Shown: positions 26,590 to 35,399, counted from the first letter of the stretch. The stretch: DNA of 64,000 nt from Pseudohoeflea suaedae (GCF_004354915.1 NZ_SMSI01000002.1:248001-312000), one strand, 5' to 3'. The notes: a model not told the origin generated them from the letters alone. A program made the numbers and translations.

Positions 26590-27407
26590 GCAATCCCGTC
26601 ACCCGGACGCGCACGGGCCGCGGTGCGCTCCTACGCGGTCTCGCCTATCTGGCGCTGGCGCTCTTCATCCTGACGCCGCTCGCCCAGACGGTGATGCTGT
26701 CCTTCATGAACACCATCCCGCGAGAGGGGCTTGCGGAGGGCGAGTTCAGCCTGATCAACTATCTCAACATCTTCCGATCCGACGCGCTGACCTCGTCGAT
26801 CCTCAACTCGATCCTCTATGTAACGCTCAACGTCGCTCTCACGCTGATCGCGGCGCTGCCCGCGGCCTACGCCTTTTCGCGGTTCCAGTTCGTCGGCGAC
26901 CGGCACATCTTCTTCCTGCTGCTCGCCTTCCGGATCACGCCGCCGGTGGTGCTGTCGCTGCCGGTCTTCATTCTGTTCGCGAAGTTCAACCTGATCAATT
27001 CGCCCGTCGGGATCGCGCTCGTCCACTGTCTCTTCAACATCCCGATCGCCATCTGGATTCTCGAGAGTTTTATCTCCGCGATCCCGCGCGAGCTCGACGA
27101 GACAGCGTTCCTCGACGGCTATTCCGTGCCGCGCTTCTTTCTCACCCAGCTATTGCCCGCAATCACGCCCGGTATCGGCGTGGCGGCTTTCTTCTGCTTC
27201 GTCTTTTCGTGGGTCGAGGTGGTGTTCGCGCGCATCCTGACGGTGACTGCGGGCAAGCCGATCACCATGGCGATCAACAGCCTTTTCGGGTTCCAGACCG
27301 ATATCGGGCTCGTCATGGCGATGACGGTGTTCTCGCTCGTGCCGGGGCTGGCGATGATCTATTTCGTCCGCAACCATCTCGCCAAGGGATTTGTCATCCG
27401 CATGTGA
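26586..27407 (+). CDS. ABC transporter permease, GlpQ-like
   Basis: A 273-residue MalG-type permease, partner of the preceding gene. The EAA loop is ELDETAFLDGYSVPRFFLTQLLPAITPG. The stretches NSILYVTLNVALTLIAALPAAYAFSRF and AAFFCFVFSWVEVVFARILT resemble GlpQ of the rhizobial glycerol ABC system. Both termini look complete and there is no frameshift. Its ATG overlaps the upstream stop (ATGA). No glpS, glpT or glpV homologue follows; the next gene is rarD with its own upstream region. Confidence 0.85.
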   Translation: MSNPVTRTRTGRGALLRGLAYLALALFILTPLAQTVMLSFMNTIPREGLAEGEFSLINYLNIFRSDALTSSILNSILYVTLNVALTLIAALPAAYAFSRFQFVGDRHIFFLLLAFRITPPVVLSLPVFILFAKFNLINSPVGIALVHCLFNIPIAIWILESFISAIPRELDETAFLDGYSVPRFFLTQLLPAITPGIGVAAFFCFVFSWVEVVFARILTVTAGKPITMAINSLFGFQTDIGLVMAMTVFSLVPGLAMIYFVRNHLAKGFVIRM

Positions 27408-27435
27408 TCCATCAGCGTTGTTGATGGATCCATCA
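27406..27435 (+). repeat. overlapping palindromes after the GlpQ-like gene
   Basis: GATCCATCA-N7-TGATGGATC (27406-27430) is a 9-bp inverted repeat beginning inside the stop codon. Its right arm is also part of the perfect 14-base palindrome TGATGGATCCATCA (27422-27435). There is no U-tract, so it is at best a weak terminator or an mRNA 3'-end structure. Confidence 0.5.
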
Positions 27436-27523
27436 CGCGCCGCGCATTGCCGGTGATGCCCTGGCGGGATAAAGCTGTCGGCTTGCGGAAGGCCATGCCG
27501 CCCGCCGCCGACAGGATGATTTC

Positions 27524-28459
27524 ATGACCAGTGCCGAAGAGACCTCGCTCACGCCGCCGCCCAAGCAGATCGGCGACCATGACAGCCCGCGTGGTTTCGC
27601 CTTCGCGCTCACGGCCTATCTTCTATGGGGCTTCCTGCCGTTCTACATGAAGGCTGTGGCCCATATTCCGGCGTCGGAAGTGGTTGCCCACCGGGTGATC
27701 TGGTCAGTGCCGCTCGCCGGCATCGTGCTGATCTGGCTCGGCCGCACCGCGGACATCAAGGTCGCGCTCAGGACGCCGCGGACGCTTGCCATGGGTTTCC
27801 TGACGGCGTCGATCATCTCGGTGAACTGGGGTATCTACGTTTGGGCGATCGGTGCGGGACGGGCGGTGGAGACAGCGCTCGGCTACTATATCAATCCGCT
27901 GCTGTCGGTGCTTCTCGGTGCGCTTCTTCTGGGCGAAAAGCTCGACATGTTGCAGAAGATCGCGCTCGGAATCGCGTTTCTGGCCGTCTGCGTCCTTGGC
28001 TACGAGGCGGGCGGTCTGCCGTGGGTCTCGATCTGCCTGGCGCTGTCATGGGGTTTTTACGCCTATTTCCGCAAGACGTTGCCGGTCGGCCCCAATCAGG
28101 GCTTCTTTCTCGAGGTGCTGTTGCTGACCATCCCGGCGCTCGGCTATATCGCCTATCTGGTTGCGACCGGGCAGAGCCATTTCGGCCCGACAGGCGCGAC
28201 GGACGTGCTTCTGCTTCTGGGCTGCGGCGTCGTCACGGCGGTCCCGCTGATGGTCTATGCCAACGGCGCCAAGCTGCTGAAGCTCTCGACGATCGGGATC
28301 ATGCAGTACATCGCGCCGACCATGATCTTCCTGATCGCGGTCTTCGTCTTCAAGGAGCCGTTCGGCGTGGAGAAGCTTCTGGCCTTCGTCCTGATCTGGA
28401 CGGCTCTTGCGATCTACAGCGTGTCATTGTTCCGCCAGCATCGGGCGCGGCGCGCCTGA
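27524..28459 (+). CDS. rarD: RarD-type EamA-family transporter
   Basis: A 311-residue drug/metabolite-superfamily membrane protein with about ten helices. The RarD branch is recognisable from GFAFALTAYLLWGFLPFYMKAV, VVAHRVIWSVPL, NWGIYVWAIGAGRAVETALGYYINPL and IGIMQYIAPTMIFLIAVFVFKEP. The family is historically linked with chloramphenicol sensitivity, but its substrate is unknown. Its upstream region holds an 8-bp inverted repeat, CTGTCGGC (27475-27482) and GCCGACAG (27507-27514), whose right arm touches the AGGA ribosome-binding site. Confidence 0.9.
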   Translation: MTSAEETSLTPPPKQIGDHDSPRGFAFALTAYLLWGFLPFYMKAVAHIPASEVVAHRVIWSVPLAGIVLIWLGRTADIKVALRTPRTLAMGFLTASIISVNWGIYVWAIGAGRAVETALGYYINPLLSVLLGALLLGEKLDMLQKIALGIAFLAVCVLGYEAGGLPWVSICLALSWGFYAYFRKTLPVGPNQGFFLEVLLLTIPALGYIAYLVATGQSHFGPTGATDVLLLLGCGVVTAVPLMVYANGAKLLKLSTIGIMQYIAPTMIFLIAVFVFKEPFGVEKLLAFVLIWTALAIYSVSLFRQHRARRA

Positions 28460-28523
28460 GGGTGAAACGCAGGCCGCCTGCTCTTCATGGGCTTTGCTGC
28501 TGCGATCCAGCCGGTCCGGGCTT

Positions 28524-29147
28524 TCAGAGGTTTTCGATCACTTCCGAAACGCCTTCCTGAGGCGCAGTTCGTGCAAGCAGGTCCAGCACTGCGGGCACGA
28601 TTTCGGCAGGATCGCTGATCACCAGCGGCTGCACCAGATGTGCGGTGTGGATGAAGCCCTGGTCCTTCATGTGATCGATCAGGCTTTCGAGCGGTTTCCA
28701 GAAGTTGCCCACATCGGCAAGCACGATCGGCTTGGTATGCCGTCCGAGTTGCGCCCAGGTCATGATCTCGATGATTTCCTCGAGCGTGCCGATGCCGCCG
28801 GGAAGGGCCACGAATGCGTCGGAGCGATCGAACATAAGGTGCTTGCGCTCATGCATGTCGGCGGTGACGACGAGTTCGTCGAGCTGGCCCAGCGAATGGC
28901 GGGTGGCTTCCTTGTCCATCAGGAATTCGGGGATGATGCCGGTGACCTTTCCGCCGTTCGACATCACCGCATCGGCCACCGTGCCCATGATGCCCCTGGT
29001 GCCGCCGCCATAGACGAGACCGATGCCGTTGGCGGCCATGGTCCGGCCGAGAATGCGGGCGGCCTCGCCATAGGCGGGATTTCTGCCGGACTGGGAGCCG
29101 CAATAGACGCAGATGCTGGTGTGGGGGGAATCTGAAGGAATGCTCAT
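28524..29147 (-). CDS. LOG-family protein (nucleotide 5'-monophosphate phosphoribohydrolase)
   Basis: A 207-residue Rossmann-fold protein. The catalytic signature PGGIGTLEEIIE is intact and is preceded by MHERKHLMFDRSDAFVALPGG, with GLVYGGGTRGIMG near the N-terminus. LOG proteins release free cytokinin bases or ribose 5-phosphate from nucleoside monophosphates; many bacterial ones have a general nucleotide role. The frame extends upstream to 29213, but MSIPSDSPHTSICVYCGSQSG (start 29147) matches the usual N-terminus. It is divergent from the LysM gene and convergent with rarD. Confidence 0.87.
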   Translation of the reverse strand: MSIPSDSPHTSICVYCGSQSGRNPAYGEAARILGRTMAANGIGLVYGGGTRGIMGTVADAVMSNGGKVTGIIPEFLMDKEATRHSLGQLDELVVTADMHERKHLMFDRSDAFVALPGGIGTLEEIIEIMTWAQLGRHTKPIVLADVGNFWKPLESLIDHMKDQGFIHTAHLVQPLVISDPAEIVPAVLDLLARTAPQEGVSEVIENL

Positions 29148-29364
29148 GCTGCGAAAGAACATCAGGCGGAGGATTCCGTCAAGCAAAAGCGCAAGCTCCC
29201 GCAATTGCGCCATTTGACCCGGCCAGGGCGTGAAAAACCCAGGAGAGTCAAGGTGTGGCGCGTCGGCAGTTCTTGTGTGCGTCGCCGAAAGCGATTAGTT
29301 TTTTCGACAATTCTGTCAGCGGGACAGGGAGAGTTGCGGCCCTGCTGCCGCGCCGGAGACAAAG

Positions 29365-30984
29365 ATGCTGAACGGCAAGATTACTTACTTTGCGGTTATC
29401 GCCCTCGTCGTGGTGCTGGGCATAGCGGGCTATTTCGGTGTGCCCCGGCTTCTGCATCTGGGCAAGCCTGCGGCGGTGACCGACATGGTCCCGGCCGGCG
29501 GGCAGGATGCGAACAGCGATACGGAAACGGCGGCAGGCGAATCCGCCTCCGGCGACGCCGAGGTTGCCGCCGCCGATCCTGAAGCGGATCCGGCTGACAA
29601 AACGGAAGAGCCCGTTGTTCCGGCCTTCGATCTCGTTCGCGTCGAACCCGACGGTTCCATGGTGATTGCAGGTACGGCTGCCCCTGGCGGTGCGGTGGAT
29701 GTGGTGAGCGGCGAGGACACCGTTGTCTCCGCCGATGTCGGGACGGTCGGCGATTTCGTGGCCATTCTCGACAAACCGCTTGCTCCGGGCGACTATCAGC
29801 TGCAGCTTCGCTCGATCGCTCCCAACGGGAGCCGGACCCTGTCGGAGGAAATCGCCACGATCTCCATCCCCCGCGGGGAGGCGGGCCAGCTTCTGGCCAT
29901 GGTGGACAAGCCCGGCGAAGCCTCTCGCATTCTGACACAGCCGAAGCCGAAGGAAGCCGCTCCGGAAGAGGTCGCGTCGGCCGATCCGAATGTGTCCGTG
30001 AAACCGGATGCCGGCATGCAGGTCGAGGAGCGGCAGGCTGAGGCGCAAGACGGCGATGAGCCGGCCGCGGGCGATGCAGCCGGTCCGGCACAATCCTCCA
30101 GCGAGGAGGTCGCGACTGCCGATGCACCGGAAGCCGGCATGCCGGCAATGGCGTCCGGCTCGGACGATATCGCGGCTAGCGCACCGGATGTTCAGGGTGA
30201 GGCCGGGCAGAAGGAGGCGGGCAAAGCTGCCGGTGGTGACGCGGCGCAAACGGAGACGGCCGCGCTCGACCCCGCAGCCACCGCTTCCGAAACGCCGCAG
30301 GACAATGCTCCGAAGGCAGACGGCGCAGTTTCGATCCGCGTCGATGCCGTCGAGATCGAGGACGGGACGGTCTATGTGGCCGGTTCCGCCACGCCCGGCG
30401 TCAATATCCGGGTCCTGGCCGACGAAAACCCGATAGGCTCGACCCGTTCCGGCAGCGGCGGTCGCTTCATCGTCGAGGCGAAGACCGAATTGTCAGTCGG
30501 AAATCACATGATAGCAGCGGAGATCGTTGGCGCTGGTGGCGAGGTCGCGATGCGGGCCGTCGTGCCGTTCAACCGTCCCGCGGGCAACAGGATCGCAGCC
30601 GTCGCCAAGGCGCCGGGAGCAGAGACTTCGGGCGCGGGACAGGCGAGTGCGGAGCAGCCGGATCCGGCTGCTGCAACCGGCGAAACCGGAGCCGGGGAGC
30701 CGACCGGAAGCGAAACGGCCGGCAATACCGTGGAGCAGGACGCGCTGACGCCCGCCGCCGGTTCGGTGATCATCCGCAAGGGCGATACGCTTTGGCAGAT
30801 TTCACGCCGGACCTACGGGCAGGGCGTGCGCTATACGACGATCTATCTCGCCAACCAGCAGCAGATCCTCGATCCCAACCGGATCTCGCCCGGACAGGTC
30901 TTCAACCTGCCCGAGAAGTGGGACGAGGATGCGGAAAAGACGCATCACGACCTGATGGAAAAGCGCAGCCACTCGACCAACTGA
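29365..30984 (+). CDS. LysM-domain envelope protein with Ig-like modules
   Basis: A 539-residue protein. Residues 5-27 form an N-terminal membrane anchor. Two Ig-like modules of similar type follow, about 88-170 (FDLVRVEPDGSMVIAGTAAPGG) and 325-400 (SIRVDAVEIEDGTVYVAGSATPG), separated by an Ala/Glu/Asp-rich disordered region. A C-terminal LysM domain lies at about 472-523 (VIIRKGDTLWQISRRTYGQGVRY...NRISPGQVFNLP). It probably sits in the inner membrane and reaches peptidoglycan. Similar LysM proteins occur widely in Hyphomicrobiales without a defined function. Low-complexity linkers make the exact domain limits uncertain. Confidence 0.82.
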   Translation: MLNGKITYFAVIALVVVLGIAGYFGVPRLLHLGKPAAVTDMVPAGGQDANSDTETAAGESASGDAEVAAADPEADPADKTEEPVVPAFDLVRVEPDGSMVIAGTAAPGGAVDVVSGEDTVVSADVGTVGDFVAILDKPLAPGDYQLQLRSIAPNGSRTLSEEIATISIPRGEAGQLLAMVDKPGEASRILTQPKPKEAAPEEVASADPNVSVKPDAGMQVEERQAEAQDGDEPAAGDAAGPAQSSSEEVATADAPEAGMPAMASGSDDIAASAPDVQGEAGQKEAGKAAGGDAAQTETAALDPAATASETPQDNAPKADGAVSIRVDAVEIEDGTVYVAGSATPGVNIRVLADENPIGSTRSGSGGRFIVEAKTELSVGNHMIAAEIVGAGGEVAMRAVVPFNRPAGNRIAAVAKAPGAETSGAGQASAEQPDPAAATGETGAGEPTGSETAGNTVEQDALTPAAGSVIIRKGDTLWQISRRTYGQGVRYTTIYLANQQQILDPNRISPGQVFNLPEKWDEDAEKTHHDLMEKRSHSTN

Positions 30985-30999
30985 GTTTTCTGTCCACGC

Positions 31000-31045
31000 T
31001 TGACGAAACCTGCTTCATCGTTTATCGCCGATGAACGATGAAGCA
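31000..31045 (+). promoter_or_regulatory. arsR promoter with 12-bp dyad over the start codon
   Basis: TTGACG (31000-31005), 17 bases, TATCGC (31023-31028) predicts a start near 31034-31036. The inverted repeat TGCTTCATCGTT (31011-31022), 11 bases, AACGATGAAGCA (31034-31045) spans the -10, the start and the ATG at 31038. This is the usual size for an ArsR/SmtB operator. A bound repressor would block RNA polymerase, and the mRNA would be almost leaderless. Confidence 0.6.
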
Positions 31046-31394
31046 TCATTCCGCCGCACGCTCCACATGCTCGGATCCGGACGACCAGTTGCTCGCCCGG
31101 CAACTGGCCGCGCTCTCGCATCCGGCGCGGCTGGCGCTGCTGCGCTGTCTGGGGGAAAGGGATGCGTGCTGCGTGAAGGATCTGGTCGGCCGTGTCGGGC
31201 TCGCCCAGTCGACTGTTTCGCAACATATCAGGACGCTTCTCGATGCCGGTCTCGTGACCTACACGCCCGACAGGCAGGCATCGCGCTACAGCCTGAACTC
31301 CGAGGCGCTCTCAGCCGTGGCCGGATCGCTGGACCAGATCGTCCAGTCGGTCTGCAGCGGATGCTGCGGTGGCAAGGGCAGGACCGGGACATGA
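31038..31394 (+). CDS. ArsR/SmtB-family metalloregulator
   Basis: A 118-residue winged-helix repressor. LSHPARLALLRCLGERDACCVKDLVGRVGLAQSTVSQHIRTLLDAGLV contains the DNA-binding helices. Cys in ACCVKDL sits where ArsR-type proteins carry their alpha-3 thiol ligands (ELCVCDL), and the C-terminus adds CSGCCGG. This ligand set suits As(III), Sb(III), Bi(III), Cd or Pb. The predicted operator overlaps its own ATG. It is followed after 33 bases by an Atm1-type exporter, its likely target. Which metal or thiol it senses is not readable. Confidence 0.87.
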   Translation: MKHHSAARSTCSDPDDQLLARQLAALSHPARLALLRCLGERDACCVKDLVGRVGLAQSTVSQHIRTLLDAGLVTYTPDRQASRYSLNSEALSAVAGSLDQIVQSVCSGCCGGKGRTGT

Positions 31395-31427
31395 GCCGTT
31401 CGAACGGCTGACAAGGAAGTTTTCGAA

Positions 31428-33359
31428 TTGACCAGCAAGACCAAGACAAAGGCGGTGCCGACCCCTGGCCGCAAGACCGTTTCCGCCGATTCCGGCAATC
31501 CGCTGACGACGATCGTCAATCTGTGGCCTTATATGTGGCCGTCGGATCGGCCGGACCTGAAGATGCGCGTCATATGGGCGACATTCTATCTCGTGCTCGC
31601 CAAGATCATCCTCATGCTGGTGCCCTATTTCTTCAAGTGGGCGACCGACTCCCTGGACCGGGACGGAACGCTTCCGGAATGGCTGCCGGGCGTGCTGGCA
31701 GCGCCGGTCATGCTGGTGGTTGCCTACAATCTGATGCGCATCCTGCAGCTCGGCCTGAACCAGCTCCGTGATGCGCTCTTTGCCCGCGTCGGCCAGCACG
31801 CGGTGCGTCAACTCGCCTATCGGACATTCGTGCACGTCCATCGCCTGTCGCTGCGGTTTCACCTTGAACGCCGCACCGGCGGGCTGTCGCGCATCATCGA
31901 GCGCGGCACCAAGGGCATCGAGACGATCGTGCGCTTCACGATTCTCAACACGGTGCCAACGGTTCTCGAATTCGTACTGACGGCGATCATCTTCGCGGTC
32001 GCCTATGGCTGGGCCTATATGGCGGTCACGCTCATCATGGTGGTGCTGTATTCATGGTTCACGATCAAGGCGAGCGACTGGCGCATCGGCATCCGCAAGG
32101 GGATGAACGATTCCGACACCGACGCAAACACCAAGGCGATCGACTCGCTGCTGAATTTCGAGACGGTGAAATATTTCGGGAACGAGGACATGGAATCGCG
32201 CCGTTTCGACGCGTCCATGGCGGGGTATGAGAAGGCCGCGACGCAGGTCTGGACGTCGCTCGGCTGGCTCAATTTCGGCCAGGGCGTGATCTTCGGTGTC
32301 GGCATGGCGGTGATGATGGTGATGTCGGCCCTGGCCGTGCAGCGCGGCGAGCAGACGCTTGGCGACTTCGTCTTTATCAACACCATGCTGATGCAGCTTT
32401 CGATTCCGCTCAACTTCATTGGTTTCGTCTATCGCGAGATCCGGCAGGGGCTCGCCGACATCGAGCAGATGTTCGATCTTCTGGACGTGCAGGCCGAGGT
32501 GCAGGACGCGCCCGATGCGCAGCCGCTCAAGGTTTCCGACGGCGTCATCCGCTTCGAGAACGTGAAATTCGCCTATGATCCCAAGCGCCCGATCCTCAAG
32601 GGCATCGGCTTCGAGGTGCCGGCCGGCAAGACGGTTGCGATCGTCGGTCCCTCGGGCGCAGGCAAATCCACCATCTCGCGGCTACTGTATCGCTTCTATG
32701 ACGTGCAGGAAGGCAGGATAACGGTCGACGGGCAGGACGTGCGCGACATCACGCAGAAGAGCCTGCGCGCGGCGATCGGCATGGTTCCGCAGGATACGGT
32801 GCTGTTCAACGACACGATTGCCTACAACATTCGCTATGGCCGTACCGGCGCCTCTGAGGAAGAGGTCCGAAAGGCCGCGGAAATGGCGCAGATCGGCGAC
32901 TTCATCAAGACGCTGCCGGAGGGCTACGATTCGATGGTCGGCGAGCGCGGCCTCAAGCTTTCGGGGGGCGAGAAGCAGCGCGTGGCCATCGCGCGCACCA
33001 TCCTGAAGGCGCCGCCGATCCTCATTCTCGACGAGGCGACCTCGGCGCTCGACACGGCGACGGAGCAGGAAATCCAGGCCGCACTCGACTTCGTGTCGGA
33101 AGGCCGCACCACGCTGGTGATCGCCCACAGGCTTTCAACCGTGATCAATGCCGACGAGATCATCGTGCTGCGCGACGGCGAGATCCAGGAGAGGGGGACG
33201 CATGGCGAGCTTCTGAACCAGCGTGGCCTCTATGCCTCGATGTGGGACCGCCAGAGGGAGGCGACGGAAGTCCAGGCGCGGCTGCAAAGCATGCGGGAGA
33301 ATGACGAATACGGCATATTCGAGCGCCACAAGGCAGGCGAGGAGGCTGGGGATAAGTAG
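31428..33359 (+). CDS. Atm1-type ABC exporter (glutathione/heavy-metal family)
   Basis: A 643-residue half-transporter of the ABCB7/Atm1/HMT1 group, which exports glutathione-linked compounds and metal-thiol adducts. The membrane domain has the group text HERRTGGLSRIIERGTKGIE (quoted from LERRTGGLSR on) and NFETVKYFGNE. The ATPase domain has GPSGAGKST (about 406-414), LSGGEKQR, ILILDEATSALD and the H-loop IAHRLST. The start is TTG with AAGGAAG upstream. All motifs are intact. The preceding ArsR gene suggests metal- or thiol-responsive expression, not a constitutive Fe-S role. Confidence 0.92.
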   Translation: MTSKTKTKAVPTPGRKTVSADSGNPLTTIVNLWPYMWPSDRPDLKMRVIWATFYLVLAKIILMLVPYFFKWATDSLDRDGTLPEWLPGVLAAPVMLVVAYNLMRILQLGLNQLRDALFARVGQHAVRQLAYRTFVHVHRLSLRFHLERRTGGLSRIIERGTKGIETIVRFTILNTVPTVLEFVLTAIIFAVAYGWAYMAVTLIMVVLYSWFTIKASDWRIGIRKGMNDSDTDANTKAIDSLLNFETVKYFGNEDMESRRFDASMAGYEKAATQVWTSLGWLNFGQGVIFGVGMAVMMVMSALAVQRGEQTLGDFVFINTMLMQLSIPLNFIGFVYREIRQGLADIEQMFDLLDVQAEVQDAPDAQPLKVSDGVIRFENVKFAYDPKRPILKGIGFEVPAGKTVAIVGPSGAGKSTISRLLYRFYDVQEGRITVDGQDVRDITQKSLRAAIGMVPQDTVLFNDTIAYNIRYGRTGASEEEVRKAAEMAQIGDFIKTLPEGYDSMVGERGLKLSGGEKQRVAIARTILKAPPILILDEATSALDTATEQEIQAALDFVSEGRTTLVIAHRLSTVINADEIIVLRDGEIQERGTHGELLNQRGLYASMWDRQREATEVQARLQSMRENDEYGIFERHKAGEEAGDK

Positions 33360-33475
33360 CCGACGCTGGACGGCGAGCCCTCGATCTCGAGGGCGGGCGA
33401 AACCGATCGCATCTCGAATGAGATACATGATTCATTCCATCGTTTCGCTGGATGAGCGAGTAAGGATGACACGTG

Positions 33476-33544
33476 ATGGCTGCAAGAACGAAGATGATCC
33501 ATGTCCGCGTCGATGAAGACATCCGCGAGGTGGCGGCGATCTGA
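33476..33544 (+). pseudogene. antitoxin remnant, RelB/DinJ-like N-terminus
   Basis: ATG followed by 21 codons reading AARTKMIHVRVDEDIREVAAI, then a stop. The string HVRVDEDIREVAA is the start of a RelB/DinJ ribbon-helix-helix antitoxin. Intact members run to 80-100 residues, so about three quarters is gone. The downstream fragment fits the partner toxin, so one deletion appears to have joined the two. Confidence 0.5.
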
Positions 33545-33663
33545 ATTCCGGTGCGGAATGGCAAGGCGCGCGAGAGGCCCAGATCGGCGGTTATTTTCTC
33601 TTGCTTCACACCGCGGACGTGAACAGTGTCGAATTCGTCCGGCTGGGCTCGCATTCGGAACTA
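33538..33663 (+). pseudogene. toxin remnant, YafQ/RelE-like C-terminus
   Basis: In the frame of 33538, the reading is DLNSGAEWQGAREAQIGGYF, then LLLHTADVNSVEFVRLGSHSELFG. The parts W.G.RE..I...FLL and VEFVRLGSHSELF match the C-terminal half of YafQ-type toxins, including the terminal LGSHSELF. There is no start codon and the first ~45 residues of a normal toxin are missing. The junction with the antitoxin fragment is at about 33535-33545. The frame runs past the expected end into psd, so the native stop is also lost. Confidence 0.5.
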
Positions 33664-33797
33664 TTCGGCCGCTGGAGGGTGTGTAAGATCGACCGTTCGG
33701 CTTATCCGGTTTCTTGCATCTTTCTTGACTCACTGCCTTCCATCGAACGGGTCCAAACGTTACATAGCGGGAAGACACGCAATGATCCGGAGCCGGC

Positions 33798-34496
33798 ATG
33801 AGTCTCGCTGACACAATCAAGAAGACCCTCGTTCCCATCCATCCCGAGGGTTACAAGTTCATCGCGATCTTCGCGGTCGCGACCGTGCTCCTGGGGCTTG
33901 TGTGGGACCCGCTGTTCTGGATCGGGCTGATCCTGACGGCGTGGTGTGCCTATTTCTTCCGCGATCCCGAGCGTCACACGCCGCTTGACCCGGACCTTGT
34001 GATCTCGCCGGCCGACGGTCGCGTCTCGGCTGTTGCCAAACTGGTGCCGCCGCCCGAACTCGAGCTGGGCTCGGACGAGATGCTGCGCATTTCGATCTTC
34101 ATGAATGTCTTCAACTGCCATGTGAACCGTGCGCCGATGGCCGGCCGTATCGTGCGCATCGCCTATCGCGAAGGCGAGTTCGTGAATGCCGATCTCGACA
34201 AGGCGAGCGCCGAGAACGAGCGCAACGGCATGGTGATCGAGACAAGTCACGGCGAAATCGGCGTGGTGCAGATCGCGGGCCTCGTCGCCCGTCGCATCCT
34301 GTGCTGGTCCAAACCGCTCGAGCAACTGGCTGCGGGCGAACGCTTCGGCCTCATCCGTTTCGGCTCGCGGCTCGACGTCTATCTTCCCGCCGATATCCGC
34401 CCGACCGTCACGCTGGGGCAGACAGCTATTGCCGGCGAGACGGTGATCGCCGAATTCGGTTCCCAGAAGGGCCCGGCCATCAGCCGGCGCGACTGA
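33798..34496 (+). CDS. psd: phosphatidylserine decarboxylase proenzyme
   Basis: A 232-residue Psd of the short, alphaproteobacterial type, which converts phosphatidylserine to phosphatidylethanolamine at the inner membrane. Residues 20-50 are hydrophobic ([21 protein letters not shown]). [20 protein letters not shown] and the C-terminal processing site [11 protein letters not shown] are visible; self-cleavage at Gly-Ser would create the pyruvoyl group on the new N-terminal Ser. It is followed after 12 bases by pssA, so consecutive steps are co-expressed. Confidence 0.95.
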   Translation: MSLADTIKKTLVPIHPEGYKFIAIFAVATVLLGLVWDPLFWIGLILTAWCAYFFRDPERHTPLDPDLVISPADGRVSAVAKLVPPPELELGSDEMLRISIFMNVFNCHVNRAPMAGRIVRIAYREGEFVNADLDKASAENERNGMVIETSHGEIGVVQIAGLVARRILCWSKPLEQLAAGERFGLIRFGSRLDVYLPADIRPTVTLGQTAIAGETVIAEFGSQKGPAISRRD

Positions 34497-34508
34497 CGGT
34501 AGCCTGTC

Positions 34509-35372
34509 ATGAGCACGGTTTTTCCCCCCTTCGAACCCAACGGCCAGGATGATGGCGGCCGTGGGCCGAAGCTCCGGCAAATCCCGGTGCGGCTTCTGGT
34601 GCCGAATTTCATCACGGTTCTCGCCATCTGCGCGGGGATGACCGGCATTCGCCTCGCCATCGAGAACAAGTTCGAACTTGCCGTCACGATGGTGTTGATC
34701 GCAGCCTTTCTGGACGGGATCGACGGACGCGTGGCGCGGCTGCTGAAAGCGCAATCGCGCTTCGGCGTGCAGATGGATTCGCTTGCCGACATCATCAATT
34801 TCGGCGTTGCGCCGGCGCTGGTGCTCTATCTCTACATGCTCGATCAGGCCGGTTCGCTCGGCTGGATTGCGAGCCTTGTCTATGCGATCGCGGCAGCCCT
34901 CCGGCTTGCGCGTTTCAACGTGTCGACGGAAAGTCCGTCCAAGGCGCGATGGCAGGCGCTGTTCTTCGTGGGCGTTCCTGCCCCCGCCGGCGCCTTGATC
35001 GTCTTCCTGCCGGTCTATCTGGGCTTTCTGGGGCTGACGCCGGGCCAGCCTTCGGCGCTGTTCTGGTCGGCCTATACCGTATTCATCGGTTTTCTGCTGA
35101 TCAGCCGCTTTCCGGTCTTTTCGGGCAAGGGAATCGGCGACAGGGTTCGGCGCGATCTCGTCATGCCGGTAACGCTCGCTGTCGTGGTCTATGTGTCGCT
35201 GTTGATGAGCTTCACCTGGCAAACCCTGACGGCCACCGCTCTCGGCTTCCTGATCAGCCTGCCGTTCGGCAGCTGGCACTGGTCGAAGAATTACGGCCCC
35301 AAATCGAAGCGGGGCGGCATGGCGGCGCCGTCCGCTCCGGCAGCCGACGAAAGCGACGAGCGGCGCGACTGA
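34509..35372 (+). CDS. pssA: CDP-diacylglycerol--serine O-phosphatidyltransferase
   Basis: A 287-residue membrane enzyme making phosphatidylserine from CDP-diacylglycerol and serine, the substrate for the Psd encoded just upstream. The CDP-alcohol phosphotransferase signature is complete: DGIDGRVARLL, then KAQSRFGVQMDSLAD, giving DGx2ARx8Gx3Dx3D. About eight helices follow. The C-terminal tail is basic, then Ala/Asp-rich. A strong terminator lies 27 bases after the stop. Confidence 0.95.
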   Translation: MSTVFPPFEPNGQDDGGRGPKLRQIPVRLLVPNFITVLAICAGMTGIRLAIENKFELAVTMVLIAAFLDGIDGRVARLLKAQSRFGVQMDSLADIINFGVAPALVLYLYMLDQAGSLGWIASLVYAIAAALRLARFNVSTESPSKARWQALFFVGVPAPAGALIVFLPVYLGFLGLTPGQPSALFWSAYTVFIGFLLISRFPVFSGKGIGDRVRRDLVMPVTLAVVVYVSLLMSFTWQTLTATALGFLISLPFGSWHWSKNYGPKSKRGGMAAPSAPAADESDERRD

Positions 35373-35399
35373 TCCGCGTTCCGCCCGTCCAGGAATGCC

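Larger units (their letters stand above)
33360..33797. other. 438-base gap holding a decayed toxin-antitoxin pair
   Basis: No intact gene. It begins with a perfect hairpin, GCCCTCGA-TC-TCGAGGGC (33377-33394), without a U-tract, probably the 3' end of the exporter transcript. Then come the dinJ-like and yafQ-like fragments at 33476-33663. The last ~130 bases lead into psd and presumably hold its promoter. Confidence 0.6.

Noticed and set aside
33601-33801. Possible intact small gene of 66 codons before psd
   Set aside because: Its N-terminal part matches the end of a YafQ-type toxin, it lacks a ribosome-binding site, and it runs into the psd start; it is better read as a pseudogene fragment with a lost stop.
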